Assembly: GCA_009839325.1 (NCBI GenBank)
Contig: VXPW01000049.1
Location: forward strand, 5,258-58,958
Length of the DNA: 53,701 nt
DNA from: Rhodospirillales bacterium
Lineage (GTDB): Bacteria; Pseudomonadota; Alphaproteobacteria; TMED109
Direction of reading: 5' to 3'
Positions within the stretch are counted from its first letter, which is position 1; every line of letters begins with the position of its first letter. Made by a program: the position numbers and the translations under genes. The notes below the pieces were generated by a model that saw nothing but the letters and a program-made list of their open reading frames with translations, did not search any database and was not told the DNA's origin. Positions 50,513-53,701 of this stretch are shown here, piece after piece.

Positions 50513-50521
50513 TGCAATGCA
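50513..50521. promoter_or_regulatory. Candidate PhaR operator upstream of phaR (autoregulation)
   Basis: TGC-AAT-GCA is a third TGC-N3-GCA element, 46 bp before the GTG of phaR, within TCTGCAATGCAT. Autorepression by PhaR is known in other bacteria. Confidence 0.45.
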
Positions 50522-50566
50522 TAATCACGACACGGCGCTCAGATGTTGTTTGCTTCGGAGGCACGT

Positions 50567-51211
50567 GTGGGCCGAGAAACCAGCGAAACGGGCACGTCGG
50601 CCAGTCAGGAGTCCACAGGAGGGCGGGAGACCGTCATCAGAAAATACGCAAACCGGCGTCTCTACAACACGGCTACAGCGAAGTTCGTGACGCTCCAGCA
50701 CCTCCATGACATGGTGAAGCGTGGAGAGGCATTCGTCGTGGAAGACGCCAAGACGGGCCGGGACATCACCTGCTCCGTCCTCGCCCAAATCATCTCGGAG
50801 GAAGAGACAAAAGGTCACAATATGCTGCCGCTGAATTACCTTCGGCAGGTATTGCAGGCCTACGACGCCGGACTTGGACCGCAGTTCCGCCTATACATCG
50901 AGCGAAGCATGGAAGCCTTTATTGCGAATCAAAAGCAAATTTCCGAGCAGATGCAAAACATGTTTGCAATCGAAGCCTCCGACAGTGCGATGAAACAAAT
51001 TGCGGAAATGGGCCGTCAAAACGTGGAGATGTTTCAACGTTCCATGAGGTTGTTCACGCCGCCGGCCGAAGCATGGAGAGGCGCCGCAGACGATTCCCCG
51101 GTGGCAAGAGGCGACGATCAAGAGCAACGCCAGGAGGACGAAATTGAGGGCCTCCGACAGCAGCTCGCTGACATCGCGGATCGCCTGGACACCCTGTCAC
51201 GAACGAAATGA
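50567..51211 (+). CDS. phaR: PHA synthesis repressor PhaR
   Basis: 214 residues from GTG 50567, which has GGAGG 5 nt upstream; an ATG at 50543 would add eight residues. The N-terminal DNA-binding domain is unmistakable: VIRKYANRRLYNTATAKFVT, then VVEDAKTGRDITCSVLAQII. The following PHB-accumulation-regulatory part (GHNMLPLNYLRQVLQAYDAG) and a helical region bind PHA or phasin. The C-terminal end (EIEGLRQQLADIADRLDTLS) is a short coiled coil. PhaR leaves its operators when polymer is present, releasing phasin synthesis. It is divergent from the phasin gene. Confidence 0.95.
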   Translation: MGRETSETGTSASQESTGGRETVIRKYANRRLYNTATAKFVTLQHLHDMVKRGEAFVVEDAKTGRDITCSVLAQIISEEETKGHNMLPLNYLRQVLQAYDAGLGPQFRLYIERSMEAFIANQKQISEQMQNMFAIEASDSAMKQIAEMGRQNVEMFQRSMRLFTPPAEAWRGAADDSPVARGDDQEQRQEDEIEGLRQQLADIADRLDTLSRTK

Positions 51212-51403
51212 TTTGCCGCGAATACTTGTGACCGCGCTCCGTTCCGTGAAAGCCGACGGGGCCCAGTCAGCGCGAAGCAGGAAATTCGGAGTGTGATTAC
51301 AGTATCGGGCTAAAAAGTTTGACTGACAGCCCGTTGGATTCGCAATTGCCGGCTGGCGCGATGCTGCTTGAGAATCTAATGTTGGGAGGGTGGCTTCCTC
51401 TGC

Positions 51404-51480
51404 AGGAGTGTAGCTCAATTGGCTAGAGCACCGGTCTCCAAAACCGGGGGTTGGGGGTTCGAGTCCCTCCACTCCTGCCA
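51404..51480 (+). tRNA. tRNA-Trp (anticodon CCA)
   Basis: 77 nt with encoded CCA. Acceptor AGGAGTG/CACTCCT and anticodon stem CCGGT/ACCGG are perfect, loop CTCCAAA, T-loop TTCGAGT. In most proteobacteria secE and nusG follow; here a minus-strand hydratase gene does. Confidence 0.97.
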
Positions 51481-51672
51481 CACGGGTCTCGCGCGGACCG
51501 GATGGAACTTCGGATTGAACGGCCTTGACCTGCGTCGATCTGATATGCGCTGACCGCAATCGCATTTCGGGTTTCGTTGGACTGAGCTGGCCCGAGCGGT
51601 CGCCTCGAAGGATTCCTGCCTAGTACGGTCTGCCAGCGAGCAGCCCGGCGTGCCCGTTGCAGGGCTGGTCGT

Positions 51673-52473
51673 TCACGCACCCCGGAAGCGTGCCGGGCGG
51701 GACTCTCGGAAAGCAGACACACCTTCCATGAAGTCCTCTGTCAGTTCGGTCACCATGACCTCTTCCGTGTCCATGTGAATGGACGCGCCCGAAAGCGCGC
51801 CGGCGACGGCGTTGACGGTCGTCTTTGTCATGCGCAGTGGTACCGGAGGCATCGATGCGGCACGTGCGGCGATTTCCAACGATCGCGTCGCCGCATTTCC
51901 GTCTTCCACGACTTCCTGAACCAGACCCCAGGCCAAGGCATCCGATGCCTCGATGCGGTCATTCCCGAGGCACAGAATCTGTTTAGCGCGCGCCGGACCG
52001 ACCAGACCGACAAGGCGCGGGATCGTTCCCCAGCTCATTGACAGGCCCAGTGCCACTTCAGGGGTGCGGAAATGCGCGCTGCTACCCATCACGCGCAGGT
52101 CGAAGGCGACTGCCAGCGCGAGCCCGCCGCCGATCGCAAAGCGTTCCACGGCGGCGACCGTAAGTTGCTCGACGCTTTCCCAGGCCGCACACAGACGCTT
52201 GCCGGCTCCCGCTGCGTGTCGCCGGGCCAGCATCGGCTTGTCCTGACGCTGGTCCATGGCGGGGTCCGCGAGGTCGCGCCCTGCCGCAAATCCACTCCCG
52301 TCGGGCGTGCGCAGCACGATGGCCGAGGTTTCCAGATCATCCGTGAAGCTCAGTGCCACCTCGGTCAACTCCTCAATCGCCTGGAGTGATAGCGAGTTGA
52401 GCCAATTGCCCCGGTCGAAGGTGACGGTCGCGACGCGGTCTTCGCGTACCACGGTGACAAACTCGTGTGCCAT
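51673..52473 (-). CDS. Enoyl-CoA hydratase/isomerase family protein
   Basis: 266 residues, crotonase fold. VATVTFDRGNWLNSLSLQAI, the oxyanion-hole segments GSGFAAGRDLAD and VERFAIGGGLALAVAFDLRV, and FRTPEVALGLSMSWGTIPRL are visible. In the last one the Glu of TPEV is conserved, while the second acid/base Glu of true hydratases is replaced by Ser/Trp, so isomerase or other chemistry is possible. ATG 52473 gives full length. It is isolated between tRNA-Trp and the divergent methyltransferase gene. Confidence 0.85.
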   Translation of the reverse strand: MAHEFVTVVREDRVATVTFDRGNWLNSLSLQAIEELTEVALSFTDDLETSAIVLRTPDGSGFAAGRDLADPAMDQRQDKPMLARRHAAGAGKRLCAAWESVEQLTVAAVERFAIGGGLALAVAFDLRVMGSSAHFRTPEVALGLSMSWGTIPRLVGLVGPARAKQILCLGNDRIEASDALAWGLVQEVVEDGNAATRSLEIAARAASMPPVPLRMTKTTVNAVAGALSGASIHMDTEEVMVTELTEDFMEGVSAFRESRPARFRGA

Positions 52474-52870
52474 GGCGGGATGTGTCCTTGTCGGGTCGCG
52501 GGGAGCTGGTTACAGGCCGAGCGTTCGACGCGTTGGCGGAACGGTTCGAGAAGGGGACCCTTCAGCCGTACCGATCGCAACCGTAGCTGACGCCGGTGGT
52601 GCCCGTACTCACTGCGTCGGGCCCTCGCCCCGTCCGGCGAGGCACAGGCCATTGCCACCTGCGACGACTGGTCCGATGGGCATTCCGTCTGGATCCGTTT
52701 CAGGCCACTAGCGGCAGCCGCGCTGTGTTCGTGCCGATGCGTCGTCCGCAAAGTACGCGTGATGATTGCGGGCGGTGGCGTCGCCTGCCTCCTCCGGCCG
52801 GGTGTTGTAGCCTTCGCCAGTCATCGTCCGTGGCTTGACTGCCGCCCGCGGTGCAGGCGAGGGGGACCAC
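52474..52870. other. Divergent intergenic stretch, no gene recognised
   Basis: It lies between the start codons of the hydratase and the methyltransferase genes. I see no convincing promoter pair, RNA gene or repeat. GGGGGACC at 52861-52868 is the probable ribosome binding region of the next gene. Confidence 0.45.
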
Positions 52871-53497
52871 GTGAGCGATCTCGACCAGTGGCTGAGCCGG
52901 GTCTATGAAGCCCGGTCTACCGTGGAGAGCCAGCGGATTTACGACGATTGGGCCGACAGCTACGACGAGGACGTGGCATCTGGAGGTTATAGCTACGCGC
53001 CGATGGCGGCTGGCTTGTTCGGGCGCCATGTGGCACCGGGAGATACGCCGGTATTGGATGCGGGCTGCGGCAGCGGCTTTATCGGTGCAGCGCTGGCGCA
53101 GCTCAATTACGCCAACCTCACCGGAATCGATCTGTCGGCCGGCATGCTGCGGGCTGCCGCCCGCAAGGGCGTCTATCGGGACCTGCGTCGCAGGACCTTG
53201 GGTGAACCGCTGGACTTTGAGAATGGCGCATTCCAGGCAATCATCAGTACCGGCGTGTTCACGCCGGGGCACGCGCCGCCGGAGGCGCTGGACGAACTGT
53301 TGCGGGTCACCGCGACAGGCGGAGTGCTGATTTTCTGCTGCACGGATGCGGCGCTCTCGGAAGGCGGTTTCATGGACAAGATTCGTGTCCTAGCCGAGGC
53401 CGGCCTCTGGACCTTGATCGACACAGCGGGGCCGGTCACGGCACTGCCCCGCGCCGAGATTCGCCACGACGCGACATTCTTCGTGTATCGGCGCTGA
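52871..53497 (+). CDS. SAM-dependent methyltransferase, class I (WBSCR27/UbiE-like)
   Basis: 208 residues from GTG 52871, preceded by a purine-rich GGGGGA; an upstream in-frame start at 52835 would add 12 residues of unlikely sequence. RIYDDWADSYDEDV at the start, motif I PVLDAGCGSGFIGAAL, TGIDLSAGMLRAA (acidic residue for SAM ribose), and FQAIISTGVFTPGHAPPEAL (motif IV region) are typical of small-molecule methyltransferases with the WBSCR27 pattern. Substrate unknown. It is convergent with the putA gene 31 nt away. Confidence 0.83.
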   Translation: MSDLDQWLSRVYEARSTVESQRIYDDWADSYDEDVASGGYSYAPMAAGLFGRHVAPGDTPVLDAGCGSGFIGAALAQLNYANLTGIDLSAGMLRAAARKGVYRDLRRRTLGEPLDFENGAFQAIISTGVFTPGHAPPEALDELLRVTATGGVLIFCCTDAALSEGGFMDKIRVLAEAGLWTLIDTAGPVTALPRAEIRHDATFFVYRR

Positions 53498-53528
53498 CCA
53501 ACCGTTAGTAGGGCGGGGCCCACCGCAG

Positions 53529-53701
53529 CTAGCGGGAGGTTTCCGCCTCGACCAGCAGGGCGGCATTGCCACCGACAGCGGTGGTATCGATGCATACGTG
53601 CCGTTCGATCACATAGCGCTCGGTCGCCCGGGGCTCGCTGATGAGCGGCAGAATCGGACCTGGACGCTGAGCGAGAGCTACGCGCAGCGTCGTCATGACA
53701 C
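53529..53701 (-). CDS. putA: Bifunctional proline dehydrogenase/P5C dehydrogenase PutA, C-terminal end (runs off the right edge)
   Basis: The last 57 codons are present, ending at TAG 53531-53529. The segment LPLISEPRATERYVIERHV followed by CIDTTAVGGNAALLVEA matches the conserved C-terminus of long PutA proteins (ER..(S/C)(V/I)(N/D)T.A.GGNA.L). PutA oxidises proline to glutamate in two steps and donates electrons to quinone. The catalytic domains are outside the window, so activity and an N-terminal repressor domain cannot be judged. Confidence 0.8.
   Translation of the reverse strand, partial: VMTTLRVALAQRPGPILPLISEPRATERYVIERHVCIDTTAVGGNAALLVEAETSR

Noticed and set aside
51319-51341. TTGACT as the -35 of a tRNA-Trp promoter
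   Set aside because: The hexamer at the right distance (GCAATT) is too weak and the tRNA starts more than 60 nt later; not reported as a feature.

Overview
The window looks like a chromosomal segment of a GC-rich alphaproteobacterium, probably Rhodospirillales-like. Pointers are the order rplM-rpsI-argC, the alaC-type aminotransferase/glpX/recJ block, a glnB-glnA pair behind a sigma-54 type promoter, a PhaR/phasin/phaB/phaC set, a DUF6489 protein and a 42-residue aa3-oxidase subunit IV. I see no phage, integrase, insertion sequence or CRISPR array. Lineage is inferred from gene content only.

Layout. 1-2322: 5' end of livH (minus strand), then glnB-glnA with an NtrC-like dyad and a -24/-12 promoter. 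2323-10292: an orphan TRAP solute receptor, a YbaN-type membrane protein, a Tat-exported alpha/beta hydrolase divergent from an AraC regulator, and a complete TRAP transporter (dctP-dctQ-dctM). 10293-13744 (minus strand): an unknown exported protein, tRNA-Arg, panC, and a tightly coupled trio of an exported SH3-like protein and two subunits of a thiamine-diphosphate decarboxylase. 13936-17052: an amidohydrolase with an internal twin-arginine segment, a small exported protein and a solitary DNA methyltransferase. 17302-27410: acyl-CoA metabolism (hydratase, two acyl-CoA dehydrogenases, class III CoA-transferase, double-hotdog dehydratase), an amino-acid/amide type binding protein, an AmpG-like permease and a short porin. 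27681-36420: tRNA-Met and housekeeping genes rplM, rpsI, argC, an aminotransferase, glpX, recJ, galU and a phosphohexomutase. 36659-41578: an exported metallo-beta-lactamase-fold enzyme and a four-gene GldA/GldF/GldG/DUF4340-type ABC system whose last two proteins carry histidine-rich segments. 41541-46423 (minus strand): prmA, uvrD-type helicase, SDR, RraA-like aldolase, a small lipoprotein and aa3-oxidase subunit IV. 46604-51211: polyhydroxyalkanoate (PHA) genes (DUF6489, phaC, phaB, phasin, phaR). 51404-53701: tRNA-Trp, a hydratase, a SAM methyltransferase and the 3' end of putA.

Working together. The content fits a heterotroph living on imported organic acids, amino acids (livH, TRAP, putA) and acyl-CoAs, storing carbon as PHA and running gluconeogenesis (glpX) toward UDP-glucose (phosphohexomutase, galU). 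PHA control appears readable: TGC-N3-GCA palindromes, the type of site reported for PhaR, lie upstream of both the phasin gene and phaR.

Most worth a second look: the His-rich Gld-like ABC operon, the hidden subunit IV/lipoprotein/RraA gene string, the SH3-protein/decarboxylase trio, the amidohydrolase with a twin-arginine motif at residue 67, and the CoA-transferase/hydratase/dehydrogenase operon.
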